Assembly: GCF_022012475.1 (NCBI RefSeq)
Contig: NZ_JAKLWS010000009.1
Coordinates: forward strand, 62,001 to 126,000
Reading direction: 5' to 3'
Origin: Rhodohalobacter sulfatireducens
GTDB taxonomy: Bacteria > Bacteroidota > Rhodothermia > Balneolales > Balneolaceae
Length of the DNA: 64,000 bases
How positions within the stretch are numbered: the first letter of the stretch is position 1; the number at the start of each line of letters is the position of its first letter. Shown here one piece after another: positions 9,874-19,540 of the stretch. The position numbers were made by a program, and so were the translations under genes. The notes below the pieces were generated by a model. It saw only the letters and a program-made list of their open reading frames with translations. It was not told the origin of the DNA and did not search any database.

Positions 9874-11304
9874 CTAATCTACATTTCGCATGGGTGGGAT
9901 TTCATTTGAAAACCATACACCGGTTACACGATCTGTGTGGTCATCACGAACACGCATATGCGGTGGAAAATCACCTGTATCCTCCATCCAGTCATCTAAT
10001 TGGGCTGAAAGTTCTCTGGCAATCTGCCAATAATCTGGATGTGCAGCAACATTATTAACTTCCCAGGGATCTTTTTCAAGATCATAAAGCTCTACCCTGG
10101 GTCTTGGTACCTGGAATAGCCTTGATTGTGCGTGATTGAGCTCTCCCTCCTGTTTCAGCTGATATAAACTTCTGAAAGATGGACTCCCCCCAATGTCGGC
10201 AGGAGTTCCATGTGGTAAGTTTGTGTATGCTTCGTTCCGTATGACTTTATAGCGTTCTGTTCTCATACTACGCATGTGTTCATCCGAATCGTGCCAGTTG
10301 CGTTCGCTGAAAACAGCTTCCCTGCCCGGATATGATGTATCATTTAAAACAGGTTTGATACTTTTCCCCTGCATGTTATCTGGTACATCAAGTCCTACAA
10401 TATCCATCAGGGTTGGCGTTAAATCGAGAATTGACGTTAACCCGTTATACTGCAGTCCCTCATTAATCTCCTTTGGCCAATGAAATATCAACGGTGTTTG
10501 TATGCCGGCATCGTATAAAGTGCCTTTTTCTCGGGGGAATGGTGCTCCGTTATCACTAAAAAATACAACTAATGTATTTTCAACAACATTTCGACGATCT
10601 AACTCCTCCATAAATCGGCCGATTTGACCGTCCATTCGAGCAATCTCATCATAGTAAAGTGCAAGGTCAGCCCTGGTTTCTTCATCATCAACCAAAAAGG
10701 GTGGTACAATTACATTTTCAGAATCATGTACCCTGGGAGCATCTCCATAATCGCGATGGGGATCGGTGAACCCAACCCATAAAAAGAATGGATCATTCGA
10801 AGCTTCATCCAGGAACTCAGGAAAATCTTCTGAAAGATTTTCACTATACCAATCAAACTGTGCATCCGCATGTGGACCATAATGAGTTTTCAACATATGT
10901 CCACTAAAATATCCGGCCTCATGAAGATAACCGGGCAGAATCTTCATTCCATCCGGAAGGGGCATGTGAAGGTCTTCCGCACCCGTTGAATGAGGATATA
11001 AACTCGTAAGAACCGATATTCTCGATGGACTACATTGGGGAGTTGTTAAAAAAGAATTCTCAAAAAGAAGTCCTCTCTCTGCAAGCTGATCAATATTCGG
11101 AGTTTTTATCGCTTCGTTTCCATAAGCTCCGAAGTCTCGAACGCTGGCATCATCTGCAACAAAGACAATGATGTTAGGTGGTTCTTCCTGCAGTTCTAAT
11201 TTCGAGTTTTGATCACCGGTATTGCTCATGCTCATCATTAAGCCAAGCATCATACTTATTCCGGCGAATATTATGCCTAATAATTTCGGGCTGCTTAAAT
11301 ACAT
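9874..11304 (-). CDS. Secreted S1-type sulfatase
   Basis: 476 residues with an N-terminal hydrophobic segment. The metal-binding start VADDASVRDFG is near residue 49, and the formylglycine signature CSPSR has its Cys at 91 (C-x-P-S-R), so the enzyme needs a formylglycine-generating partner. Further family marks are TDPHRD and VVFFSDNGAPFPREKGTLYD. The closest general type is the heparan N-sulfatase-like/S1_8 group, but substrate cannot be assigned from sequence. Position between a Gfo/Idh oxidoreductase and a PIG-L deacetylase suggests that the glycan handled here is sulfated. A 7-bp A/T-rich hairpin (9855-9871) follows the stop. Confidence 0.92.
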   Translation of the reverse strand: MYLSSPKLLGIIFAGISMMLGLMMSMSNTGDQNSKLELQEEPPNIIVFVADDASVRDFGAYGNEAIKTPNIDQLAERGLLFENSFLTTPQCSPSRISVLTSLYPHSTGAEDLHMPLPDGMKILPGYLHEAGYFSGHMLKTHYGPHADAQFDWYSENLSEDFPEFLDEASNDPFFLWVGFTDPHRDYGDAPRVHDSENVIVPPFLVDDEETRADLALYYDEIARMDGQIGRFMEELDRRNVVENTLVVFFSDNGAPFPREKGTLYDAGIQTPLIFHWPKEINEGLQYNGLTSILDLTPTLMDIVGLDVPDNMQGKSIKPVLNDTSYPGREAVFSERNWHDSDEHMRSMRTERYKVIRNEAYTNLPHGTPADIGGSPSFRSLYQLKQEGELNHAQSRLFQVPRPRVELYDLEKDPWEVNNVAAHPDYWQIARELSAQLDDWMEDTGDFPPHMRVRDDHTDRVTGVWFSNEIPPMRNVD

Positions 11305-11341
11305 ATAGGTTATGATTTTACATGTTAAAATTCTGGATGAG

Positions 11342-12742
11342 TTATAAAACTTTCATCTCTTCTGGATCCCAATGAACGACCTCTCCGGTTTCCTGACTGA
11401 TGTTACATGCAAGTGCGGGAGCTGCAGCTCGTAATCCAAACGTACCATCTTGAAGTAGTTCAGTTCCGTTACGAATGGCATCGTAAAAATTTAAAAAGTG
11501 CTGTAGCCGACTATTGAAACCTTCAGGTGTGCGATATGTAAATTCGGAAGGATTAATAATTTCATGTTCCGGTTCGGGGAAATTCTCTTCATAATACGCT
11601 TTGTACTCTTCCCGAACTTCTTCGCCAAAATCGCCGATACTCATTCCGGGATTGGCCGGCATTCTTCCTTTTCTAAGAATCACTGTATCCCCGGCTAAAA
11701 CCATTTCGCCTTCTGATCCAACTAAACGAGTATGTCGTCCTCCACCTGATCCATCTGTAAAATTACTTCTCAGTGAAAGGTTAAATGCTGGATGTTGCTC
11801 CGTTTCAGGATATTCAAACATACCCAGCATGATATCCGGTACATTCCGGCCGTCGTGCCAGTAACGCAATCCACCCATAGCGGATATTTTGTTTGGCCCA
11901 ATTGAACCCGTGATTTTATGCAGCTCTGAAAGTAAATGCACAAACAGATCACCGGGAATCCCTGTGCCGTATGCTTTATAGTTTCTATACTGAAAGAATC
12001 GCTTTGCATCGAATGGAAGTTGCTCGGTATCCTTTAAATAGGTATCCCAATCAATATTTTCGGGAGACGCACTTGGTGGAATAGAATATTGCCAGGCACC
12101 CATTTGTGAATATCGATCAATATATGCCTCTGCAAAAATTAACTCACCAATTGCACCTTCATTATAGAGTTCCATTGCTTTTTGCTGGTCAAGTCCGCTG
12201 GTTCCCTGGCTGCCAACAATTAGCGGAAGACCTGATTCTTTTTCTGCTTCTATGACTGCTTGCCCCTCCTCAATCTGCTGAACCATTGGCTTCTCACAGT
12301 AAACGGCTTTTCCGGCATTTAAGGCATCGATTGTAATTGTATCGTGCCAATGATCTGATGTACCAACAATCACTGCATCAATATCATCCCGATTTATAAG
12401 TTCACGGTAATCTTTCGTTGTGTAAATATCATCCCCGAAGATCTCTCTGCATCGCTCAATTCGGGAATCATAGAGATCACAAGCTGCTACAATTTTTGCG
12501 CCATCTGCACTGTCTGCAACCTCAGCATCAACCTGTCCCATCCATCCGGCTCCAATTAAGCCCAGTTGGATCTGATCATTGGCTGAATAACTCTTTCTTT
12601 CTTTAGGTTTTAACTCAATAAATTCTGATTTCCCCTTTGCGTTGCCACTTAAAAAAGGAACACCGGTTAGGCCCAGGGATGCCGCTCCCACCTTTTTTAA
12701 AAATGATTTTCTTGATTGCCCTTTGTTGTCAGATTTACTCAT
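11342..12742 (-). CDS. Gfo/Idh/MocA family oxidoreductase with Tat-like leader (copy 2)
   Basis: 466 residues. The leader carries SRKSFLKK followed by a hydrophobic stretch, a Tat-type signal in which the second Arg is Lys. The NAD(P)-binding Rossmann motif GLIGAGWMG is at about 61-69, and the conserved SDHWH and CEKPM follow. The C-terminal half is the usual alpha/beta oxidoreductase domain ending near the ETGEVVHWDPEEM motif. Exported members oxidise glycosides at C3 in the 3-keto-glycoside route. It heads the operon with the sulfatase and PIG-L gene. It is clearly paralogous to the gene at 14553-15941: same leader, same EHWDPE-like C-terminus, very similar length. Confidence 0.92.
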   Translation of the reverse strand: MSKSDNKGQSRKSFLKKVGAASLGLTGVPFLSGNAKGKSEFIELKPKERKSYSANDQIQLGLIGAGWMGQVDAEVADSADGAKIVAACDLYDSRIERCREIFGDDIYTTKDYRELINRDDIDAVIVGTSDHWHDTITIDALNAGKAVYCEKPMVQQIEEGQAVIEAEKESGLPLIVGSQGTSGLDQQKAMELYNEGAIGELIFAEAYIDRYSQMGAWQYSIPPSASPENIDWDTYLKDTEQLPFDAKRFFQYRNYKAYGTGIPGDLFVHLLSELHKITGSIGPNKISAMGGLRYWHDGRNVPDIMLGMFEYPETEQHPAFNLSLRSNFTDGSGGGRHTRLVGSEGEMVLAGDTVILRKGRMPANPGMSIGDFGEEVREEYKAYYEENFPEPEHEIINPSEFTYRTPEGFNSRLQHFLNFYDAIRNGTELLQDGTFGLRAAAPALACNISQETGEVVHWDPEEMKVL

Positions 12743-12822
12743 AGGATCGAATATTAAAATAGAGTTGCTATTGTTGAGAAAGATGCTATCTAATGAACCT
12801 ACTATAGTTCATAATATTTCAT

Positions 12823-12876
12823 AAAAAAGAAACCTGGCCGGTGAATACTAAATCGCGAAAATATCCACCGGACAGG
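12823..12876 (-). terminator. Intrinsic terminator after the upstream PIG-L gene
   Basis: The 10-bp stem cctggccggtg / caccggacagg (12833-12843 with 12866-12876, one mismatch) has a 22-nt loop. On the minus strand it is followed by tttcttttttat. It separates the operon 15941-12890 from the one starting at 12742. Confidence 0.75.
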
Positions 12877-12889
12877 CGTAAAAATATTT

Positions 12890-13753
12890 TTAATAGTGGC
12901 TGCTTTGAGTGCCCATTCCATCCGGAATACCCCGGTAATAACGGAAAGACTCGTGTGGAACTCCATCAACAGCGCCCCTTTCGTATACTCGCATTCTCAT
13001 TCGTTCAACATATTCCTCAGCATTTGTATAATCTTCAGGATTTGGGCCCTTATAGTCATTAAATGCTTCACGATTGAATTGGCTTATATATTTAGTGGCT
13101 GCATTCCATTTTCTTTCGGCGTAATCGGAAATATCGACTCTATAATTTACAGCTTCATCAACACTGTCGTAAAAGACATACTCATTGATACTATGAGCTT
13201 CTAAACCATCCTGGATAATTTGACCGGGAAAAATCAGGTGCCATTCCGCTGCTCTTGCGGCATCTGCTGCAAGGTATGCTGCCGCGCGATGGTCGGCCTT
13301 ATGCCATGTTTGATATCCCCAACCCGGATCGAATGAAAACATAACATCCGGCTTTAGGTCTCTAATGTGATACACAATTCTCTTCACTACTTCTTCCCTG
13401 TCTGCAAACTCGACCATACCGTCATTATATCCAAGATTAATATAGTTTTCTGTCGGTAAACCAAGCTCTTCCATAGCATCTAGCTGTTCCTGGCGCCGAA
13501 TCTTTGCAAGCTGATGACGTGTCATATCCGGATCGGCGGTACCTACATTCCCGGTTGTTAACAACAGGATATAGACATCATTTCCATTCTCATTCAGCAT
13601 TGACAATGTACCGTGAGACATCGTGTCGTCATCTGGATGTGCACCCACTAAAAGGATGGTCTTGCCCGTCCACTCTTCAATAGGTGTTTCAGGTTGTGCA
13701 ACAAGCATACAAGGTAAAAGTAGTACCGTAAGTAAAAGCAATTTGAGTTTCAT
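12890..13753 (-). CDS. Secreted PIG-L/LmbE family deacetylase (second copy)
   Basis: 287 residues. A clear signal peptide ends LVAQ (residue 20). The zinc motif is AHPDDD at 38-43, and the second metal motif is WHKADHR. Distinct from the PIG-L at 8933: different N-terminus, Asp in place of the last Glu of the motif, and little similarity outside the core. It is the last gene of the operon Gfo/Idh, DUF1080, PIG-L and is followed by a terminator. Likely periplasmic; substrate probably an acetylated amino sugar, by inference from neighbours. Confidence 0.9.
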   Translation of the reverse strand: MKLKLLLLTVLLLPCMLVAQPETPIEEWTGKTILLVGAHPDDDTMSHGTLSMLNENGNDVYILLLTTGNVGTADPDMTRHQLAKIRRQEQLDAMEELGLPTENYINLGYNDGMVEFADREEVVKRIVYHIRDLKPDVMFSFDPGWGYQTWHKADHRAAAYLAADAARAAEWHLIFPGQIIQDGLEAHSINEYVFYDSVDEAVNYRVDISDYAERKWNAATKYISQFNREAFNDYKGPNPEDYTNAEEYVERMRMRVYERGAVDGVPHESFRYYRGIPDGMGTQSSHY

Positions 13754-13805
13754 AGTGATCGTATTGATTTGTATTGGTGATGTTGGTTAAGATGTTACTG
13801 TATTA

Positions 13806-14540
13806 TTAAAGTTCTTTTATTTGAACATTTCTAATCATTACGGGTCCTCCGTGATCCTGGATTCCTATATGTCCTTCACGAACATTTCCAAATTCGTTGT
13901 GATTGGCAAATTTACTGTTACGAATCATCTCAAACCACTCCGGTGTCCATCGTTCAATTTCTACAACTGTTTCACCGTTTAACCGATGAATGACGGTTGA
14001 TCCATCCACAATGATCTCTGCATTGTTCCATTCCCCGATTGGATTCATGTTTTTAGGGTTTGGCTCTACCAGGTCATACAGTCCCCCTGAGACTCTTTTT
14101 CTTGTATCCTCATTCATTTCCTCAAATACATCAGGATCAAGAATTTGATATTCCGGGCCTGACCAGTAGATATCAATGCCATCCTGTTCTAATACACCGT
14201 AAAATATCCCGCTATTACTGCCCTCTTCAATTCTCCAATCGAGTTGAAGGTGAAAATTTGTGTATTTGTCTTTTGTGATAAGATTATGTCCTCCCTCTGC
14301 ACCATCATTAACGGGAGGTTCAAATACAAGCATATCGTCTTGTACTGTCCATCCGACTTCGGGAAACGAATCTGAATTATAACTTCTCCAGTGATCGGTA
14401 TTACTCCCGTCAAAGAGAACGATCCATTCACCTGAATTTTGCTCAGTGTTTTGTTCTTCTGTTTCTGTCATTTCATTAGATTGAGAACTGCATGCCCCAA
14501 TGATCATTAAAAGTGCAGTTATTGTTATAATATATTTCAT
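13806..14540 (-). CDS. DUF1080 (3-keto-disaccharide hydrolase) lipoprotein
   Basis: 244 residues. The lipobox IIGAC (Cys17) predicts a lipid-anchored protein. After an acidic linker the whole chain is one DUF1080 domain: WIVLFDGSNTDHWRSY, TNFHLQLDWRIEEGSNSGIFY, YEIQ-like YQILDPDVFEE, GEWNNAEIIVDGSTVIHRLN and the ending HGGPVMIRNVQIKEL. It lies 12 bases after the Gfo/Idh gene, so the oxidoreductase and the hydrolase are co-expressed. This is the arrangement expected for oxidation of a glycoside to its 3-keto form followed by cleavage. Compared with the copy at 7703 it lacks the extra N-terminal beta domain. Confidence 0.9.
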   Translation of the reverse strand: MKYIITITALLMIIGACSSQSNEMTETEEQNTEQNSGEWIVLFDGSNTDHWRSYNSDSFPEVGWTVQDDMLVFEPPVNDGAEGGHNLITKDKYTNFHLQLDWRIEEGSNSGIFYGVLEQDGIDIYWSGPEYQILDPDVFEEMNEDTRKRVSGGLYDLVEPNPKNMNPIGEWNNAEIIVDGSTVIHRLNGETVVEIERWTPEWFEMIRNSKFANHNEFGNVREGHIGIQDHGGPVMIRNVQIKEL

Positions 14541-14552
14541 GGTTACTAATAG

Positions 14553-15941
14553 TTATGTAATAATTTGCATGTTTTCCGGGTCCCAATGAACCGGTTGTCC
14601 TTCGAAGTGGCTTTTATTTGCGGCAAGTGCCGGTGCAGCAGCCCGTAAACCAAACGTAGCATCCTGCACAATTTCACCTTCACCTCGCATTGCATCAAAG
14701 AGTGTTTTGTGATGCAGTGTTGTGCCATTCACATAATTTCGAACCTGGTAAATCATTTCATTCGGTTCTTCAACCTGAGGCCCGGGATCTGGATATTTTT
14801 GTTGGTGGTATTCAATATACTCTTGCTGTATATCTTCACTAAAATTTTCAATCATCATTCCCGGAACTGATTCCATGGGCGATCTTCGAAGTGTTAACCC
14901 ATCACCAAATTCTAATTCCCCATCCGATCCAACAAATCGTGTAGAATACCCTCCTCCGGAACCATCAGCGAAGTTGACTCGAAGTGAAAGATTAAATGCA
15001 GGATGATTCTGCGTCTCGGGATAATCAAACAGAGCCAGCATTACATCCGGGACATTTCTACCATCATCCCAAAAACGAATACCTCCGGTTCCATAAATTC
15101 GTTCAGGTCCTAATGAGTTTGTGATAAAGTGAAGAGCAGAAAAGTGGTGAACAAAAAGGTCGCCTGCCACTCCGGTTCCAAAATCCTGATATTTTCTCCA
15201 TCTGAAGAATTTTTCAGCATTATAGGGTTCATCTTGCAGATCTTTCAGGTAGCTATCCCAATCAATATTCTCTGGCCCGGCACTCGGTGGAATGGGATAA
15301 TTCCATGCTCCCATAAAAGATTGCCGATCCCAGTAACATTCCACGAAGTTCAGATCACCAATTGCACCATCTGCAATTAACTCTTTAGCCTTGGCATTTA
15401 ATACCGAACTTGTAGATTGACTACCTACTTGCAAGAGACCTCCTGTTCGCTCAACCGCTTCAATAATCGGTCCTCCTTCTTCGATATGCTGAACCATCGG
15501 TTTCTCAAGATAAACGGCTTTACCGGCTTCAAGTGCGGCGATGGCAATAGTGTCATGCCAAAAATCAGGTGTGGCAATAATAACACTGTCCACATCATCC
15601 CGGGCTAATACTTCACGGTAATCCATTGTAGTATTAACCTCTTCACCCCATCGCTCCTGGCATCTTACCAAACGGCTTTCGTACAGATCGCAAGCGGCAA
15701 CTAACTGAACTCCTTCATTTTCAAGAGCAGCCTCAACATCTTGCTGTCCCATGATTCCGGCTCCGATAATGGCGATATTAATTCGATCATTTGCTGCATA
15801 CTTCTTTTGTTGAAGTTTGGAGTCCAGGTATTCTACATTTCCTTTTCCCTTTCCGGTAATGATGTAGGGCATTCCAATGGCACCTAAAGTTGTAGCTCCA
15901 AATTTTTTAAGAAATGATTTACGAGAAAAGTCTTTACTCAT
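14553..15941 (-). CDS. Gfo/Idh/MocA family oxidoreductase with Tat-like leader (copy 1)
   Basis: 462 residues. The leader has SRKSFLKKFG, a Tat-like signal with Lys in the second Arg position, then a hydrophobic segment. The Rossmann motif AIIGAGIMG is at 57-65. TPDFWH replaces the SDHWH of copy 2, and LEKPM follows. The C-terminal domain carries SGPENIDWD-like and DGSGGG motifs shared with copy 2. Probably oxidises a glycoside hydroxyl to a ketone in the periplasm using a bound nicotinamide cofactor. First gene of an operon with DUF1080 and PIG-L; two LacI-like sites lie within 100 bases upstream. Confidence 0.92.
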   Translation of the reverse strand: MSKDFSRKSFLKKFGATTLGAIGMPYIITGKGKGNVEYLDSKLQQKKYAANDRINIAIIGAGIMGQQDVEAALENEGVQLVAACDLYESRLVRCQERWGEEVNTTMDYREVLARDDVDSVIIATPDFWHDTIAIAALEAGKAVYLEKPMVQHIEEGGPIIEAVERTGGLLQVGSQSTSSVLNAKAKELIADGAIGDLNFVECYWDRQSFMGAWNYPIPPSAGPENIDWDSYLKDLQDEPYNAEKFFRWRKYQDFGTGVAGDLFVHHFSALHFITNSLGPERIYGTGGIRFWDDGRNVPDVMLALFDYPETQNHPAFNLSLRVNFADGSGGGYSTRFVGSDGELEFGDGLTLRRSPMESVPGMMIENFSEDIQQEYIEYHQQKYPDPGPQVEEPNEMIYQVRNYVNGTTLHHKTLFDAMRGEGEIVQDATFGLRAAAPALAANKSHFEGQPVHWDPENMQIIT

Positions 15942-15980
15942 TTTATCTATTTGTTTTGGTTTTTACGGCAGGTCTCAGTT

Positions 15981-15996
15981 TTGCAAGCGCTTACAA
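15981..15996. promoter_or_regulatory. LacI-family-like operator upstream of the Gfo/Idh operon
   Basis: ttgcaagcgcttacaa is a near-perfect 16-bp dyad (perfect ttg..aagcgctt..caa, one mismatched pair) with the AANCGNTT core. It lies 40-55 bases upstream of the oxidoreductase ATG at 15941, where a repressor or activator would act. Confidence 0.55.
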
Positions 15997-16024
15997 ACGG
16001 AAACTTTAATCTATCGAAATTATA

Positions 16025-16038
16025 TGCAAACGTTACCA
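16025..16038. promoter_or_regulatory. Second LacI-like half-matched dyad
   Basis: tgcaaacgttacca has a perfect aacgtt centre and outer TG..CA symmetry, with two mismatched pairs between. It lies about 44 bases (roughly four helical turns) from the stronger site at 15981. Confidence 0.3.
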
Positions 16039-16147
16039 CATATAAAATTTTTTTACGTCTTTTGATTTTTGATCTACTGTATTTAAAAAACAGCCAATCT
16101 GTCAACTAAAATAAGGTAGAAGTTTTAAAATGAAACAATAAATAATT

Positions 16148-19100
16148 CTATTCCACAACTTTTAATAAAATTGGAGTATCATCATAGCGAACAATGATAA
16201 GGTGTTGGACACCTGCAATATCAATTCGTTTAATATGCCTGATTTCTCCGGTAATATTGAGACCAGATTTTGACGCAGGCCAAGTCTGAAATCCGTTTTT
16301 ATAACTGATAACCACTCCCCTGGATGCATCATACGGGCCTATTTGGGGTTTAACATCATAGAGATTCCCCCCCATTATAATTTCAGTTTTTTGATCTCGA
16401 CCCAAATCAAGAATTTCTATGGCATACATTGGCGATAATTGGGCTCTCGGCGGCAATTCTTCCATTTTCATTCCGTCCGGTGTATTCAAGAAAACAGCAC
16501 TCTTTAGAATAGCAGCTGTTTGAGCTGTTGCATTTTCAAGTTGTTCGGGTGAAAATATTTCATTTACCGATTTTCCGGCATAACTGGCATAAGTAGGATA
16601 TTTTTCCGCCAACGATGGAATTACCTCGACTAATTCATTCCGTAAAGCTACAGGATAATACTCTCCATTTTTTGATGTGGCAATTACCCGGTCGATCATG
16701 CCATTCATTGAGAAATCACCAACAAACATCTTTACCGGGGTATCAGGATCTGGATCAAACTGAGAATTTGCACCGTGATTAGCGGCTACGATATCCACTC
16801 TGCCATCACCATTTACATCACCGGCATTAAGTGTATTCCACCAGCCGGAAATTTCAGATAATCCAAACTGTTCAGTCACCTCCGCTAACTGACCATCCTC
16901 TATTTCAAAAACACGAATGGGCATCCACTCACCGGCTATAATCAATTCCGATTGATCATCCCCTGTTAAATCGGCCCATAAAGCATCGGTAATCATGCCA
17001 AAATCCAGTAATAATGGGGCAAATTGATCTGTAATATCCGTAAACCGACCTTCTCCATCACCCTCAAGCAGATATCCGTTAACAGGAACACCCACAGCAA
17101 AAGGTTTTAACCGTATTCCAACAAACAGATCAAGAATTCCATCTCCTGTAAAATCATAGGGAGCCACAACAGAACCCGGCTCAAAACCACGGGTGGTTGG
17201 GAGTATTTGTGATGACTTTTGAAAACGGCCATTACCATCATTCCTGTAAAACCGATCTGAGAGTGCTGATGAACCGGATGAAAATGAATTTCCTCCACTT
17301 ACCACATAAAGGTCATCTAAACCATTTCCTGTAGCATCAAAAAAAGCACAATCAATGTCTTCGCTGATGGCATCTGACTCAAATAAACCGGATTGATGTA
17401 TATTAAACTGACCGCCTTCTTGTTGGACCCAAAGTGCTCCGGCCTGTTCTCTGGCACCACCGAAATACATATCAGTCCGCTCATCCCCATTGATATCTCC
17501 AACACAAAATGCAGGGCCTTCAGTTGAACGCATATGGGGCATGAGTCGCTCACGACTAAAATCTGAATATTCAAATTTTTCATGTCTCCAGCCGCTGATA
17601 TCTCCAATCTCTACTTCTTGTAATCGTGGAGCTTCATAATCAGTTGATTTGACAGAGTACAAATCAGAAAATATTGCCGGGTCAGTCTTTCGTTTATTCT
17701 CTTTTTTAGCAGATTGAGATTGTTCAACAGTAATCGTTGAAGGTACTGAAATGTTTTGTCTACGACTGATCGAACCATTTGGCCAGCGAACCTCCAGAGA
17801 ATCGATTTTAGAAATTCTACCTACCCCAATATGCAATCCGGGTTCCACACTCGACTGAAAGCCGCGTTGAAGGTAATGTTCACGAAACCAGTATTTATCT
17901 CCTGCCCAAACTTGGAGCTGCGCTCCTATTCCATATGTATTTGAACCCTTTCCTTTTAATTGTACTTTTAACCAGTTCTTATCAGGTGAAAGTTCTTCAG
18001 AGCGGTTTCTGTAGATTTTTGCTGAGCCATTCACATCATTGGTTATCAGGTCAAGGTCCCCATCGTTATCAAAATCGGCCCAGGCAGCTCCGGTAGAGAA
18101 ACCCGGTTCTTCCAATCCCCAGGATTCTGTTTGATTTGTAAACCTGAATCCTCCCTCATTTCTAAAGGCAAAATTACTTAATGGTGTGGAACTCATTTGA
18201 TCCATCAGGTTTAAAATTACATTCTCCTCTCCCGATTGAATCATTTGCCGCATTGCGCGGGGATTTGATACCGTTTCTATATAATCCTGGTCCAGTAGAT
18301 CTTTGTAAATTCCATTTACAACAAAGATGTCATTTCGACCGCTGTTATCGTAATCAGCTATGAGTGTGGCCCAACTCCAGTCAGTTGCGAACACATTTGC
18401 GTAGCGACCAATTTCAGAAAATGTGCCATCTCCCCTGTTCCATTGAAGTGTATTCCGTGTAAATTTATGATGAAAACCTCTCGAAACATTATTCTGATAT
18501 TCATCCCAAGACTCGATTGTCATTTTGGATTTTAACCTATTTTCTTCAGCAGGAAGCATGTCGGATACGTAGATTTCCGGCCATCCATCATTATTAAGGT
18601 CGGCAATGTCTGAACCCATGGAACTAAAGCTGATACTTCGAATTTGCTCTTCCAGAGACTCGGTGAATGTTCCATCTCCATTGTTTATATAGAGATAATC
18701 CCGTTCAAAAAAATCATTTGCTACATAAAGATCGGGAAGGCCATCTCGGTTGAGGTCTCCTACAGAAGTACTTAATCCAAAACCAATGAGACTACTGTAT
18801 ATTCCCGCTTCTTGAGTGACGTCTGTAAAAGTATCACCATCATTTCGGTATAGCTTGCTCGCACCTCTTGGGTCGGGAATTTGTCGATCTTCCCCGGTAA
18901 CATTTTCGTAGCCGCCAACTTCATGAAATGAGTTGCTTATCAGGTAAAGATCAAGGAGGTTATCTCCATTATAATCAAAAAATACTCCGTGTGTAGAGAG
19001 GCCGTCGTCCATCAGATTGTATTCTTCGGCCGATTCTGTAAATGTAAGACCGGAACCATCATTATTTTCAGACCTGTCCCCGTTATTAATATAGAGTCGG

Positions 19101-19540
19101 TTATGTCTTTCCTCTCCACTTGGGCGCCCTGATAAAGTCACGTAAATATCCAATAGCCCGTCGCCATTCACATCGGCCATGCTTGCTCCGGTTGACCAAT
19201 AACCATCAGAATTCAAACCTGCCTGATCTGTTACATCCTCAAATGTAAAATCCCCCTGGTTGATGTAAAGTCGGTTTGAGGTCATATTTCCGGTTAATAA
19301 AATATCCGGCAGTCCATTACCTGAAACATCCCCCACAGCAACTCCTCCACCGTTATAGAAGTTGCGGAATATATACATGTTGAAGTCTTCGGTAGGAGTA
19401 AGTTCATTCACAAAATCAACATTTGTTTGAGATGCATCCATTAATTCAAATAGCGGAGAGCTTGCATCATTCTCAGTTTCATTACTTGAACACTGAACCA
19501 AAACGAGCACCAACAAAAAATATACTTTACTGCATCTCAT
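16148..19540 (-). CDS. FG-GAP/ASPIC-UnbV (CRTAC1-like) lipoprotein
   Basis: 1130 residues. The lipoprotein signal ends LVLVQC (Cys about 17). The N-terminal block (about 45-450) holds many calcium-loop repeats such as DVSGNGLPD, DVNGDGLLD, DYNGDNLLD, DLNRDGLPD and DLNNDGWPE. A central ASPIC/UnbV domain (about 520-610) has YLQRGFQSSVEPG and WPNGS. A second FG-GAP block (about 640-960) and a C-terminal tail with MGGNLYDVKPQIGPYDASRG follow. It is closely paralogous to the genes at 2-2032 and 31489. It lies 387 bases beyond susD2, separated by a terminator, so it has its own promoter. Its role may be surface binding or display; the family has no settled biochemical function. Confidence 0.92.
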   Translation of the reverse strand: MRCSKVYFLLVLVLVQCSSNETENDASSPLFELMDASQTNVDFVNELTPTEDFNMYIFRNFYNGGGVAVGDVSGNGLPDILLTGNMTSNRLYINQGDFTFEDVTDQAGLNSDGYWSTGASMADVNGDGLLDIYVTLSGRPSGEERHNRLYINNGDRSENNDGSGLTFTESAEEYNLMDDGLSTHGVFFDYNGDNLLDLYLISNSFHEVGGYENVTGEDRQIPDPRGASKLYRNDGDTFTDVTQEAGIYSSLIGFGLSTSVGDLNRDGLPDLYVANDFFERDYLYINNGDGTFTESLEEQIRSISFSSMGSDIADLNNDGWPEIYVSDMLPAEENRLKSKMTIESWDEYQNNVSRGFHHKFTRNTLQWNRGDGTFSEIGRYANVFATDWSWATLIADYDNSGRNDIFVVNGIYKDLLDQDYIETVSNPRAMRQMIQSGEENVILNLMDQMSSTPLSNFAFRNEGGFRFTNQTESWGLEEPGFSTGAAWADFDNDGDLDLITNDVNGSAKIYRNRSEELSPDKNWLKVQLKGKGSNTYGIGAQLQVWAGDKYWFREHYLQRGFQSSVEPGLHIGVGRISKIDSLEVRWPNGSISRRQNISVPSTITVEQSQSAKKENKRKTDPAIFSDLYSVKSTDYEAPRLQEVEIGDISGWRHEKFEYSDFSRERLMPHMRSTEGPAFCVGDINGDERTDMYFGGAREQAGALWVQQEGGQFNIHQSGLFESDAISEDIDCAFFDATGNGLDDLYVVSGGNSFSSGSSALSDRFYRNDGNGRFQKSSQILPTTRGFEPGSVVAPYDFTGDGILDLFVGIRLKPFAVGVPVNGYLLEGDGEGRFTDITDQFAPLLLDFGMITDALWADLTGDDQSELIIAGEWMPIRVFEIEDGQLAEVTEQFGLSEISGWWNTLNAGDVNGDGRVDIVAANHGANSQFDPDPDTPVKMFVGDFSMNGMIDRVIATSKNGEYYPVALRNELVEVIPSLAEKYPTYASYAGKSVNEIFSPEQLENATAQTAAILKSAVFLNTPDGMKMEELPPRAQLSPMYAIEILDLGRDQKTEIIMGGNLYDVKPQIGPYDASRGVVISYKNGFQTWPASKSGLNITGEIRHIKRIDIAGVQHLIIVRYDDTPILLKVVE

